A stretch of 64,000 bases of DNA from Pedobacter glucosidilyticus (lineage in GTDB: Bacteria; Bacteroidota; Bacteroidia; Sphingobacteriales; Sphingobacteriaceae). This document shows, piece by piece, positions 44,252 to 52,780 of the stretch. The stretch lies in NCBI RefSeq assembly GCF_002483235.1, contig NZ_DLHN01000024.1:240692-304691 (forward strand), read 5' to 3'. The position numbers and the translations under genes are program-made. A model generated the notes under the pieces. That model saw nothing but the letters and a program-made list of their open reading frames with translations. It had not been told where the DNA came from and did no database searches. Numbering within the stretch: the first letter of the stretch is position 1; every line of letters starts with the position of its first letter.

Positions 44252-44869
44252 CTATTTAAAAAAACCAAGCTTCACAACGTGGATAATGGCTAAAGTAAAG
44301 AATATACAAGCTACGCTTTTATTGATGATTTGATGGCTTAAAGCAAACTTACTTTGAATGTATTGGGCAAATCTGGCAAATAAATATAAGGCAGAAAAAG
44401 CACCTATTGCCGCCCCTACTGCAAATATTTCTAGCCCAAATCCATCTGTAGTAATCCATTGGTGAGATATGAGGTAGGTCCCGCCAATCATCCAAAAAGG
44501 TATTTGCATAGGATTAAATATTCCTAAGATGATACCTGTTTTTATGCTGTCTCTTTTCCTGTGATTGGTGTTTTGTTTTAACTCTTTTTTAGCGGTACTC
44601 CAACTGCTTGTTCCTAAGATGATAAAAACGACTATCAATATCCAATCTAACCAGTGCATCAAATCTTTTTTGGTGGCAAACCACTCGGCAAAACGCATCA
44701 ATACGTAGGTAAAACAAGCCTCAAAAATGGAAAAGGTAAGTATAAAGACTAATGCTTGTTTCATGCCTTTATTCACAGACATTTGTACTGCAGTAAGGTT
44801 AATATTACCAAAGGGTAAATAACCTACAAAGTTTACAACTACAGCAACTACAAAAGTGAGTAAAAACAT
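44252..44869 (-). CDS. LysE-family transporter
   Basis: A 205-aa, six-helix membrane protein of the LysE/RhtB type. The first helix has the family pattern YLPFGNINLTAVQMSVNKG and a FNPMQIPFWMIGG segment near residue 117 is typical of helix 4. Members export amino acids; the substrate is unknown. A -7 element (TATATTTG, minus strand, 44875-44882) lies six bases from the ATG, so the leader would be very short. Confidence 0.83.
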   Translation of the reverse strand: MFLLTFVVAVVVNFVGYLPFGNINLTAVQMSVNKGMKQALVFILTFSIFEACFTYVLMRFAEWFATKKDLMHWLDWILIVVFIILGTSSWSTAKKELKQNTNHRKRDSIKTGIILGIFNPMQIPFWMIGGTYLISHQWITTDGFGLEIFAVGAAIGAFSALYLFARFAQYIQSKFALSHQIINKSVACIFFTLAIIHVVKLGFFK

Positions 44870-44949
44870 GGCTGCAAATATATATGGCTTATTTCATATT
44901 AATTGCAATAAAAGAGACGTTTTTTTCTATTCAAGATAGCTTAAAGTAA

Positions 44950-44957
44950 TACTTTTG
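44950..44957 (+). promoter_or_regulatory. Promoter -7 element (TACTTTTG) for the DMT transporter gene
   Basis: Exact TAnnTTTG match, 14 bp before the ATG. No TTG at -33. Confidence 0.45.
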
Positions 44958-44971
44958 CAAAAAGTAATGAT

Positions 44972-45910
44972 ATGTCTAATCCTTTAAAAGCAATTTTATT
45001 TGGCTTACTCTCGGCCTTATTTTTTAGTGCTACTTATATTTTAAATAAGAGTATGGCTAGTGCTGGAGGTGATTTTTTATGGTCGGCTTGTTTAAGATAT
45101 ATCATTACTTTACCTATTATTTTAATGGTAGCCTTATTAAGTAAGGGTAGTAAAACTATGTTTAAAGCAGTTTTTAGCAAGCCTTTGCCTTGGTTATTAT
45201 GGGGTAGTGTAGGTTTCGGGCTTTTTTATATTGCTTTAACGGCGGCAGCTTCTTTTAGTCCGGCTTGGTTGGTTGCTGGTACTTTTCAAACTACTATTAT
45301 TGCTGGCTTACTTCTTTCTCCTTTTATTTACCAAGATGAGCGGAAAATTATCCCAAAAAAGGCTTTTATAGCTACTTGCATTATTTTAATGGGCGTGATT
45401 ATATCTCAATTTGGTGAGGTTAAATCTTCATCGTTTTTTAATATCCTTATTGGAGCTCTTCTAGTAATATTTTCTGCCTTTATGTTCCCTTTAGGTAACA
45501 GGATGATTTTACTATTTCAAGAAAAAGAACATATTAAATTAAATGCTATACAACGTGTTGCCGGAATGACTTTAGGCTCTATGCCATTATGGCTAATTGT
45601 AGCTGCTATAGCCTATTTTAGAAGTGGTGCGCCATCATCATCAGAACTCATACAATCCGGATTTATAGCTTTATCTTCTGGTGTAATTGCTACAGTCTTA
45701 TTTTTTAAAGCTACAGAAATGGCTGGTAATAATACTTCTATTTTAGGCGCAGTAGAAGCAACGCAATCTGCCGAGATTGGTATTACCTTAATGCTAGAAC
45801 TTTTATTCTTAAACGGACAAGCACCATCTCTGTTGAGTATTTTAGGGATGATTTTGATTACCTTAGGTATGTTATATTATACCAAAATATCATCAGCCAA
45901 AAGCCGCTAA
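44972..45910 (+). CDS. DMT superfamily efflux transporter (EmrE-like, two-repeat)
   Basis: A 312-aa membrane protein with ten helices in two EamA-like halves. ALFFSATYILNKSMASAGGDFLWSACLRY matches the putative multidrug-resistance efflux branch found in Firmicutes and Bacteroidota. The substrate is unknown. Divergent from the LysE-type gene, with its own promoter. Confidence 0.82.
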   Translation: MSNPLKAILFGLLSALFFSATYILNKSMASAGGDFLWSACLRYIITLPIILMVALLSKGSKTMFKAVFSKPLPWLLWGSVGFGLFYIALTAAASFSPAWLVAGTFQTTIIAGLLLSPFIYQDERKIIPKKAFIATCIILMGVIISQFGEVKSSSFFNILIGALLVIFSAFMFPLGNRMILLFQEKEHIKLNAIQRVAGMTLGSMPLWLIVAAIAYFRSGAPSSSELIQSGFIALSSGVIATVLFFKATEMAGNNTSILGAVEATQSAEIGITLMLELLFLNGQAPSLLSILGMILITLGMLYYTKISSAKSR

Positions 45911-45915
45911 ATAAA

Positions 45916-45945
45916 AAAAGCTGCCACATTTCTGCAACAGCTTTT
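45916..45945. terminator. Bidirectional terminator between the DMT gene and cysN
   Basis: Stem AAAAGCTG/CAGCTTTT around a 14-base loop, in the gap between two convergent genes, with A/T runs on each side. Confidence 0.75.
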
Positions 45946-45963
45946 ACCATCATAAATTATATT

Positions 45964-47211
45964 TTAAAGTGCAGCTCTTAACATTAAAGCGCCAACAGTT
46001 ACATTGGTTCTGCTATCAATAATAATGGCGCCACCGTTTCTTTTATTGGTTTCATAAGGATCAAAAGCCAATTCATCAGCTGTTTTAATTTCCACCCTAC
46101 CAATATCATTTAACCCAAAAGCATCAGCATTTACTTTTTCTAAAGTGTTGATATTAACTTTATAAAGTATCTCTTGGATTTTGCATCGCGTAAGCTTGCT
46201 ATTATGTTGTATAAAATAAGTAGCTGATGTATCTAATTCACGAGTATCCATCCAACAAATATCAGCCTCAATTAAATTAGAAACTATCGGTTGTCTTTCG
46301 GCCTCAGAAATCATATCTCCTCTGCTAATATCTATCTCATCTTCTAAATGCATGGTGATAGATTTTCCTTCTTCTGCAATGGCATGCTCGCCATCAAAAG
46401 TTTCAATCTTAGCAATTTTTGATCTCATACCAGAAGGTAATACTTTAATGGTATCGCCAACTTTAAAAGCACCGCTTGCAACACGACCAGCATAACCTCT
46501 ATAGTCATGAAGCTCTTCTGTTTGTGGTCTAATTACCCATTGTACCGGGAAACGAGCTGGTAAAAGCGCATCCATTTCTCTAACAGGTACCGTTTCTAAA
46601 TGGTCTAACAAGCTTTTGCCTTTATACCATGGCATGTTTAAAGAGTTATTAACGATGTTATCTCCTTTTAACGCACTTACAGGTATAAAAGTAACTTCAT
46701 GCAAATTCAATTTAACAGCTAAAGAGTGGTAATCTGCGTGGATTTTCTCAAAAACTTCTTCACTATAATCAACCATATCCATTTTATTTACGCAAACTAC
46801 CACATGCTCTAAAGCAAGTAGAGAAACTAAATAAGAATGGCGGATGGTTTGCTCTATCACACCTTTACGGGCATCTATCAGAATAATAGCTAAATCTGCG
46901 TTAGAAGCACCAGTAACCATGTTTCTGGTGTATTGGATATGACCTGGGGTATCAGCAATGATGAACTTACGTTTCTCGGTCTGGAAATATTTGTAAGCAA
47001 CATCAATCGTAATACCTTGTTCACGCTCTGCTTTTAAACCATCTGTTAAAATGGCTAAATCGATAGAACCGTCATCGTTTTTACGACTAGAGTTTTGGAT
47101 AGCTTCTAATTGATCTTGTAAAATAGACTCTGTATCGTAAAGCATTCTACCAATTAAGGTACTCTTACCATCATCAACACTTCCTGCTGTTAAAAACTTT
47201 AAAATATCCAT
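45964..47211 (-). CDS. cysN: Sulfate adenylyltransferase large (GTPase) subunit CysN
   Basis: GTPase partner that drives CysD to make adenylyl sulfate (APS) from sulfate and ATP. 415 aa of translation-factor type: P-loop GSVDDGKST (10-18), DTPGH (~89), NKMD (~144). There is no fused CysC (APS kinase) domain. It overlaps the cysD stop by 1 bp and is the last gene of the sulfur cluster. Confidence 0.96.
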   Translation of the reverse strand: MDILKFLTAGSVDDGKSTLIGRMLYDTESILQDQLEAIQNSSRKNDDGSIDLAILTDGLKAEREQGITIDVAYKYFQTEKRKFIIADTPGHIQYTRNMVTGASNADLAIILIDARKGVIEQTIRHSYLVSLLALEHVVVCVNKMDMVDYSEEVFEKIHADYHSLAVKLNLHEVTFIPVSALKGDNIVNNSLNMPWYKGKSLLDHLETVPVREMDALLPARFPVQWVIRPQTEELHDYRGYAGRVASGAFKVGDTIKVLPSGMRSKIAKIETFDGEHAIAEEGKSITMHLEDEIDISRGDMISEAERQPIVSNLIEADICWMDTRELDTSATYFIQHNSKLTRCKIQEILYKVNINTLEKVNADAFGLNDIGRVEIKTADELAFDPYETNKRNGGAIIIDSRTNVTVGALMLRAAL

Positions 47212-48101
47212 TAGAAATATCCTCCTTTTTTACGGTCTTCCATAGCCGCTTCTGAAACTTTATCATCCATTCTGGCACCACGCTCACTTATTTTAGATTG
47301 TGAAATCTCTAAAATAATATCGTCTATTTGGTCTTTATCAGACTCTACAGCTGCAGTACAAGTCATATCACCAACTGTTCTGAATCTTACCTTTTTTCTG
47401 ATGATGATATCTTCTTCATCCATATTTAGGTATTCAGAAGCCGCCATCCATTGTCCGTTTCTCATGATAACATCACGCTCATGAGCAAAATAAACAGAAG
47501 GTAATTCTATATTCTCACGTTTGATATAGTTCCAAACATCAAGCTCAGTCCAGTTGCTTATAGGGAATACTCTTACATTTTCCCCTTTATGGATTTTTCC
47601 GTTATAGATATTCCAAAGCTCGGGACGTTGACGTTTTGGATCCCACTGGCCAAACTCATCACGAACAGAGAAAATTCTTTCCTTGGCTCTAGCTTTCTCT
47701 TCGTCTCTTCTAGCACCACCAATACAAGCATCAAACTTACCTTCTAAAATGGTATCTAAAAGTGTAACCGTTTGTAAAGCATTTCTACTCGCATTTTTGC
47801 CAGTTTGCTCTATTACTTTTCCTTGGTCTATAGAATCTTGAACGTAGCCTACAATAAGTTTTTCTCCTAACTGTGCTACCAATTTATCTCTAAATTCAAT
47901 AGTTTCAGGGAAATTGTGTCCGGTATCAATATGTACCAAAGGGAAAGGAAATTTTCCTGGACGGAATGCCTTTTCTGCTAATTTCACTAATGTGATAGAA
48001 TCTTTACCACCCGAGAATAAAAGTGCAGGCTTCTCAAATTGCCCTGCAACTTCTCTTAAAATTGCAATTGCTTCTGCCTCTAACTGATCTAAATAATCCA
48101 T
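47211..48101 (-). CDS. cysD: Sulfate adenylyltransferase small subunit CysD
   Basis: The catalytic half of ATP sulfurylase, a PP-loop ATP pyrophosphatase. 296 aa. The PP-loop is LLFSGGKDSITL (27-38), followed by FPLVHIDTGHNFPE and the conserved IGGARRDEEKARAKERIFS (~129-147). It forms the heterodimer with CysN. The 77-bp gap from cysH contains only degenerate AAAGCC-type repeats. Confidence 0.97.
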   Translation of the reverse strand: MDYLDQLEAEAIAILREVAGQFEKPALLFSGGKDSITLVKLAEKAFRPGKFPFPLVHIDTGHNFPETIEFRDKLVAQLGEKLIVGYVQDSIDQGKVIEQTGKNASRNALQTVTLLDTILEGKFDACIGGARRDEEKARAKERIFSVRDEFGQWDPKRQRPELWNIYNGKIHKGENVRVFPISNWTELDVWNYIKRENIELPSVYFAHERDVIMRNGQWMAASEYLNMDEEDIIIRKKVRFRTVGDMTCTAAVESDKDQIDDIILEISQSKISERGARMDDKVSEAAMEDRKKGGYF

Positions 48102-48109
48102 ATTTTAAT

Positions 48110-48141
48110 GCTGAAAGCTAAAAGCCTAAGGCTAAAAGCTT
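48110..48141. repeat. Short degenerate repeat (GCTxAAAGC units)
   Basis: Imperfect tandem units of GCTAAAAGCCTAAG-like sequence in the cysH-cysD gap. Simple-sequence filler of a kind also seen at 54389-54546 and 55726-55784. Confidence 0.4.
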
Positions 48142-48178
48142 CTTGTAAATTTTATGTTTTTTATTGGGCTCTTCGCCT

Positions 48179-48889
48179 TTAGCTTTTCGCTTCTAAATCA
48201 TGTAAACCGCATTCTTTTTTACTTTGGTCTTCCCACCACCATCTACCAGCTCTAAAATCTTCTCCCTCTCTTACCGCTCTGGTGCATGGGGCACAACCTA
48301 TACTAGGGAAACCTTTATCATGCAGCGGGTTATATGGGATGTTATTTACTGCAACGTATTTTTTAACGTCTTCTAAAGTCCAATGAAAAATTGGATGCAC
48401 TTTTACCAATTGATGTGCCTCATCCCACTCTACCCAATCCATATCTTCACGGTTAGCAGACTGGTCTGCTCTGATACCTGTAATCCAAATTTTCTGACCT
48501 TTTAAAGCTCTATTTAAAGGTTCAACTTTTCTTATGCCGCAGCAGCTTTTTCTATTCTCTACCGATTCGTAAAAGCTATTTGGCCCTTTGGCCGATACAA
48601 ACTCTTGTAACAAAGCAGCATCAGGAAAATAGGTATGGATAGGCTTCTGATAGGTCTCTAATGTCCTATTCCATACATAATAAGTTTCCGGAAACAATCT
48701 GCCTGTTTCTAAAGTAAATACCTTTACGGGTAGGTTTTTAGTAAAAATCATGTGCGAAATTACTTGATCTTCCCAACCAAAACTGGTCGAAAAAACAATC
48801 TCACCCTCGTAGCTTTTAGCTAAAACTGCTAAAACCTCTTCTGGAGTAAGTCCTTTTATAATTTCTTTTATTTCTTCTGCTTTATTCAT
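48179..48889 (-). CDS. cysH: Adenylyl-sulfate reductase, [4Fe-4S] type CysH
   Basis: Reduces activated sulfate to sulfite. The 236-aa protein has the PP-loop FSTSFGWEDQV (33-43). Unlike the E. coli PAPS enzyme it has the iron-sulfur cysteines Cys116-Cys117 and Cys199-x2-Cys202, together with the catalytic Cys227 in ECGLH. This is the form that acts on APS directly, which fits the absence of an APS kinase here. The start at 48889 is preferred over an in-frame Met eight codons upstream because the promoter element at 48903-48910 would otherwise be inside the gene. Confidence 0.93.
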   Translation of the reverse strand: MNKAEEIKEIIKGLTPEEVLAVLAKSYEGEIVFSTSFGWEDQVISHMIFTKNLPVKVFTLETGRLFPETYYVWNRTLETYQKPIHTYFPDAALLQEFVSAKGPNSFYESVENRKSCCGIRKVEPLNRALKGQKIWITGIRADQSANREDMDWVEWDEAHQLVKVHPIFHWTLEDVKKYVAVNNIPYNPLHDKGFPSIGCAPCTRAVREGEDFRAGRWWWEDQSKKECGLHDLEAKS

Positions 48890-48902
48890 GTTAAAATTTC
48901 GG

Positions 48903-48910
48903 CAAAAATA
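48903..48910 (-). promoter_or_regulatory. Promoter -7 element (TATTTTTG) for cysH
   Basis: Exact TAnnTTTG match on the minus strand, 13 bp before the cysH ATG. Confidence 0.45.
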
Positions 48911-48933
48911 CAATTCTTAAACTTTATTAAACC

Positions 48934-50448
48934 CTATGCTAAAAATTTCATGATAAACCCTATGATATTTTTACTACTCGCTAAAATCACGATAATACCT
49001 ACTGCAAACATGATGGTTTTAGCTGATATTTTATTTGATACTTTAGCCGCTATGGGCGATGCTATGGCGCTTCCTAAAACCAAACCACTTACAGCGTACC
49101 AATGTAAATCATTCAGCATGGTAATAAAGGTTAAGGAACTCATAAGTGCTACAAAAAACCGACTCAGTTTTACAGAGCCCAAAGAGTAACGGGCATGTCG
49201 GCCGCCAGCAATAAGAGTTGATAAAACAATAGTACCCCAACCACCTCCACCAACAGCATCCACAAAACCACCTGTAAAACCTAGAGGAGCTACTTTTGTG
49301 ATTTTCTTCTTTGCCGGCTCGTTTTTTCTTCTGTTAGCTATAATCGCTTTTCTGATGATGATAACTCCTAAAACAAAAGTATAAACAGAAATAAGAGGCT
49401 TGGTATAATGACTATAATGTTCTAATGATGATAATAAAAATGCACCTATAACAGCACCTATAATCCCTGGAATAACCAACATTTTAAAAAGCTTTTTATT
49501 TACGTTGCCCATTTTAAAATGCATCCAACCTGCTATACCATTACTTAATATTTCTGATATATGTACCGCCGTACTAGCTGATGCTGGGGGTATGCCCATA
49601 GACAAAGAAAAAGTTGTAGATGTTACGCCATAAGACATCCCAATAGCGCCATCTATCATCGCAAAGATGAACCCTGCTATTAAAAAATAATAGAAATAAG
49701 GGTTAACCGTAAGCAAATAGTTTTTAAAAGCCGGATCTTGATTCCAAAGTGCAAAAAATGTTATTCCAACAAAAAAAAGAACGGTTATCCAAATTATCCA
49801 GCCTAAAGCTTTAGGCGAAATTTTTTGTTTAGGTTGTTCATCAACCAAACTAGCCGTAACTTCATTAAGCTTTTTAACTTTATAAGCAAAATCTCCTGTT
49901 AAGGTATTTCTTATTTTATTGATGTTATCTAAAGTTTGGTCTAACTCATCAGGTAAACTTTCGTTTAAAACCTGCTTTAGCCTTTTAGCTACCGTTGGCG
50001 ATTTACCGTTAGTAGAAATAGCAATCTTAAGATTTCCTTTCTTAACGATAGAACCCAAATAAAAATCGCATAAATGAGGCGTATCGGCAACATTAACCAA
50101 TATGCCTTTTTCTTTACACAATTGCTGTATTTGCTGATGAAGTTGGTAATTGTCAGTGGCTAATATCACCAACTCCTTACCTTCTAAATCTGATACCTCA
50201 AATGGGCGAAGAATAGTTTTTACTTGCGGATGTTTCTCTAACAAGGTAAAAACTTCGTCTAAATACCTATCTGCAACTACGGTAATATTTGCATCAGGAC
50301 TATTATTTAACATAGCTTCAAGCTTTTCTAAACCTACATTACCACCACCTACCAATAAGGTATTGAAGTTTTGTAGCTTTAAGAAAATAGGAAAAAGCTG
50401 ATTTCCAGCTTTTTCCTTTTCGCTATCTTGAGCTAATGTTTGATTCAT
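48934..50448 (-). CDS. Siroheme synthase (CysG N-terminal type) fused to TauE/SafE transporter
   Basis: A 504-aa fusion. Residues ~15-200 are a precorrin-2 dehydrogenase/ferrochelatase domain: NTLLVGGGNVGLEKLEAML (NAD-binding loop), ILATDNYQLHQQI, and AISTNGKSPTVAKRLK. Residues ~218-504 are eight or so helices of the TSUP (TauE/SafE) family with AMIDGAIGMSYGVTSTTF and GGFVDAVGGGGWG repeats. The N-terminal half makes siroheme for the adjacent sulfite reductase. The transporter probably moves sulfate, sulfite or another sulfur anion. The uroporphyrinogen methyltransferase (CobA) part of full CysG is absent here. Confidence 0.92.
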   Translation of the reverse strand: MNQTLAQDSEKEKAGNQLFPIFLKLQNFNTLLVGGGNVGLEKLEAMLNNSPDANITVVADRYLDEVFTLLEKHPQVKTILRPFEVSDLEGKELVILATDNYQLHQQIQQLCKEKGILVNVADTPHLCDFYLGSIVKKGNLKIAISTNGKSPTVAKRLKQVLNESLPDELDQTLDNINKIRNTLTGDFAYKVKKLNEVTASLVDEQPKQKISPKALGWIIWITVLFFVGITFFALWNQDPAFKNYLLTVNPYFYYFLIAGFIFAMIDGAIGMSYGVTSTTFSLSMGIPPASASTAVHISEILSNGIAGWMHFKMGNVNKKLFKMLVIPGIIGAVIGAFLLSSLEHYSHYTKPLISVYTFVLGVIIIRKAIIANRRKNEPAKKKITKVAPLGFTGGFVDAVGGGGWGTIVLSTLIAGGRHARYSLGSVKLSRFFVALMSSLTFITMLNDLHWYAVSGLVLGSAIASPIAAKVSNKISAKTIMFAVGIIVILASSKNIIGFIMKFLA

Positions 50449-50463
50449 TCTTTTTAAAAGCTA

Positions 50464-52569
50464 TTAAGCGTTTGCAGATTTCTCTAACTCTGGTTGATTT
50501 CTATGATTTTTAACTTTCTCAAGAAAATCATTTGCTTGTGCTAAATAAGCCTCTGCAAAAGCAGCTGAAGGCTCGTTTTTATTGATTTGTAATACTAAAT
50601 CGCTAAAAGAACCATCTACAAACTGACCTTCAAAACGCTCTGTAAATTCTTTAATGATACCAGATTGTGTGCTGCTATTAACACCTAAATCTAACAATAA
50701 TGCTTTAGCACCGCTAACAAATACGCTATAAGAATAGTAAATAGCATCGGCCCAAGCTTGCTTTTCATAAGCTTCTACTGCCCAGCTAAATTTCTCCTCT
50801 GCTTCAAATATTAAAGTAGCTACTAAGTCAATTACAACACCAGCACACTCGCCCACGCCAATAGCTGTTTGGAAAGTTTCTTCATGACCCCAATCCACAA
50901 AATCACTATCGGTAAATAAAGTACTATCTGCCAATGGTTTTAATAATTGATAGAAGTAATCTTTTCCTTTTTCATCGTAATAAGCATGAAATGTTTGATT
51001 TTCTGCGGCATTTGTATGAAAATCATCCAAAACGTTTCTTAAAACTTGTGGAGCTCTTTTAGAAGGAACTTTTAAAACTTTATCTGCTGCTCGGCCTAAA
51101 CCATCACCCACAATACCGCCACCTAAAAGTACTTGTACAGCAGGTAAAACTTTACCATTGGCTTTTAAAGAACTTCCGTGGAACCCGATATGTGCTAAAC
51201 CATGCTGACCGCAGCTATTCATACATCCACTAATTTTAATTTTGATATCTCTATCATAAATTAAGTCTGGATATTCCTCATAAATTACAGATTCTAAAAT
51301 ACGGCTTAACTCTGTACTGTTAGAGATACCCAAATTACAAGTATCTGTACCAGGGCAAGTAGTTACATCGGCAACGCTATCGAAACCCAAAGCAACCAGA
51401 TTTAATGATTTTAAGACATTATACAAAGCAGGTAAATTTTCCGCTGGCACATATTTTAAAAGTAAACCTTGGTTAATGGTAATTCTTATCTCATCAGCAA
51501 CTAAATTCTTAATACCATCAATTAGCAATCTTGCTTGTTTGGTAGGCATATCGCCAGTGCTTACTTTAATATAAGCACCAAAAAAGCCTTTTTGCTTTTG
51601 CTCAAAAGTGTTAGTAGCTACCCATTTTTGATATTCTACCTCATCTATAACCGTTACTTGCTGGGTAACTTTTGCTGGTAAAACCGGAGTTTTAACGGTA
51701 TCTCTGTTAATTTTAAAAGTTTTAACTTTTATAGCGGTTTTTTCTTCTTCAACCAATCTTAAAACTTCATCAATCCCAATTTTATTAACCAAGAATTTCA
51801 TACGAGCTTTATTTCTGTTATTTCGCTCGCCATGTCTATCAAAAACACGAAGTACGGCTTCTCCAAAAGGAACAATATCGTCTTCATGCATAAACTCGCT
51901 CACTACATGTGCTAAAGAAGGTTGTGCACCTAAACCACCGCCTAGTAAAACTTTAAAACCTCTTATTTCTTGGTTGTTTTCTATTTTCACTTTAGGGATA
52001 AAACCTAAATCATGGATGAAAGAAAAAGCAGTATCATCATCACTTGAAGAAAAAGAAATCTTGATTTTTCTTCCCATTTCTTGGCAGATAGGATTTCTTA
52101 AAAAATACTCGAAGTATGCCTGCGCATAAGGAGAAACATCAAATGGTTCTTTAGGATCTATTCCTGATGTTGGAGAAGCGGTTACATTTCTTACAGTATT
52201 ACCACAAGCCTCCCTCAAAGTAATATCATCTTCTGCAAGTTTAGCCCACAATTCTGGTGTTCTATCTAAACTTACATAATGAATTTGAATATCCTGACGG
52301 GTGGTAAAATGCAGGTTTTTTGATGCGTATTCATCAGAAATATCTGCAATTTTTAAAATTTGCTTAAAAGTGACTTTACCAAAAGGTAATTTAATACGAA
52401 CCATTTGAACACCAGGTTGTCTTTGACCATAAACGCCTCTGGCCAACCTTAAACTTCTAAATTTTTCGTCATGAATTTTTCCTTCACGAAAAGCTCTAAT
52501 CTTTTGTTCAAGATCTATAATTTCTTTTTCTACTAAAGGATTTTCAAGTTCTGTTCTAAAGCTTTGCAT
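50464..52569 (-). CDS. Sulfite/nitrite reductase (siroheme [4Fe-4S]) with C-terminal HEPN domain
   Basis: Six-electron reduction of sulfite to sulfide. 701 aa: two ferredoxin-like/siroheme half-domains (~45-325 and ~330-545) with cluster cysteines Cys405, Cys411, Cys449 and Cys453 (TCPGTDTC and SGCMNSCGQHG), then a C-terminal HEPN-like helical domain (~565-690, EKFSWAVEAYEKQAWADAIYYSY). Position among cys genes makes sulfite the substrate. The HEPN part lacks an obvious R-x4-H nuclease motif, so it is more likely a binding module than a toxin. The leader contains a terminator beside the start codon. Confidence 0.93.
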   Translation of the reverse strand: MQSFRTELENPLVEKEIIDLEQKIRAFREGKIHDEKFRSLRLARGVYGQRQPGVQMVRIKLPFGKVTFKQILKIADISDEYASKNLHFTTRQDIQIHYVSLDRTPELWAKLAEDDITLREACGNTVRNVTASPTSGIDPKEPFDVSPYAQAYFEYFLRNPICQEMGRKIKISFSSSDDDTAFSFIHDLGFIPKVKIENNQEIRGFKVLLGGGLGAQPSLAHVVSEFMHEDDIVPFGEAVLRVFDRHGERNNRNKARMKFLVNKIGIDEVLRLVEEEKTAIKVKTFKINRDTVKTPVLPAKVTQQVTVIDEVEYQKWVATNTFEQKQKGFFGAYIKVSTGDMPTKQARLLIDGIKNLVADEIRITINQGLLLKYVPAENLPALYNVLKSLNLVALGFDSVADVTTCPGTDTCNLGISNSTELSRILESVIYEEYPDLIYDRDIKIKISGCMNSCGQHGLAHIGFHGSSLKANGKVLPAVQVLLGGGIVGDGLGRAADKVLKVPSKRAPQVLRNVLDDFHTNAAENQTFHAYYDEKGKDYFYQLLKPLADSTLFTDSDFVDWGHEETFQTAIGVGECAGVVIDLVATLIFEAEEKFSWAVEAYEKQAWADAIYYSYSVFVSGAKALLLDLGVNSSTQSGIIKEFTERFEGQFVDGSFSDLVLQINKNEPSAAFAEAYLAQANDFLEKVKNHRNQPELEKSANA

Positions 52570-52582
52570 AATATTTTTATAT

Positions 52583-52619
52583 AAAAAAACCTCCCTGAAA
52601 CAATTCAGAAGAGGTTTTC
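52583..52619 (-). terminator. Leader terminator (attenuator) ahead of the sulfite reductase gene
   Basis: On the minus strand: AAAACCTC pairs with GAGGTTTT, inside it CTGAA-TTGT-TTCAG, then seven T. It ends about 13 bases before the ATG at 52569. A terminator in the 5' leader, in the direction of the gene, means transcription must pass it. Confidence 0.85.
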
Positions 52620-52727
52620 AATTAACACACTAGAAATTATATTTTGATGTGCTTGCTCTCCTGTACCCACCTCAACTATTTATTTTTGCAGGCAAAATTC
52701 AACTGTAAACCATCAAACTAATTTTGA
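52606..52727 (-). promoter_or_regulatory. Candidate riboswitch/attenuator leader of the sulfite reductase gene
   Basis: The ~158-nt leader can form a 75-nt domain closed by TTTGATG (52717-52711) and CATCAAA (52649-52643). Inside it is CAGGAGAG (52663-52656), which pairs over 8 bp (one G-U) with CTCTTCTG (52613-52606) in the 5' arm of the terminator. This gives a competing antiterminator. A second alternative stem, CAAAATT/AATTTTG, overlaps the closing stem. I do not recognise a known riboswitch class. A sulfur metabolite, SAM or a sulfur-sensing protein are natural signal candidates. Confidence 0.6.
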
Positions 52728-52733
52728 CTGTTG

Positions 52734-52741
52734 CAAATATA
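52734..52741 (-). promoter_or_regulatory. Promoter -7 element (TATATTTG) for the sulfite reductase leader
   Basis: Exact TAnnTTTG match on the minus strand. A start near 52727 would place the closing stem of the leader domain right at the 5' end. Confidence 0.5.
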
Positions 52742-52780
52742 TATAAAGTATACGGAATTAGTAGACATTTTAAAAAAAAA

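Noticed and set aside
52606..52727. Known SAM-I, TPP or cobalamin riboswitch in the sulfite reductase leader
   Set aside because: The conserved cores of those classes were not found on either strand.
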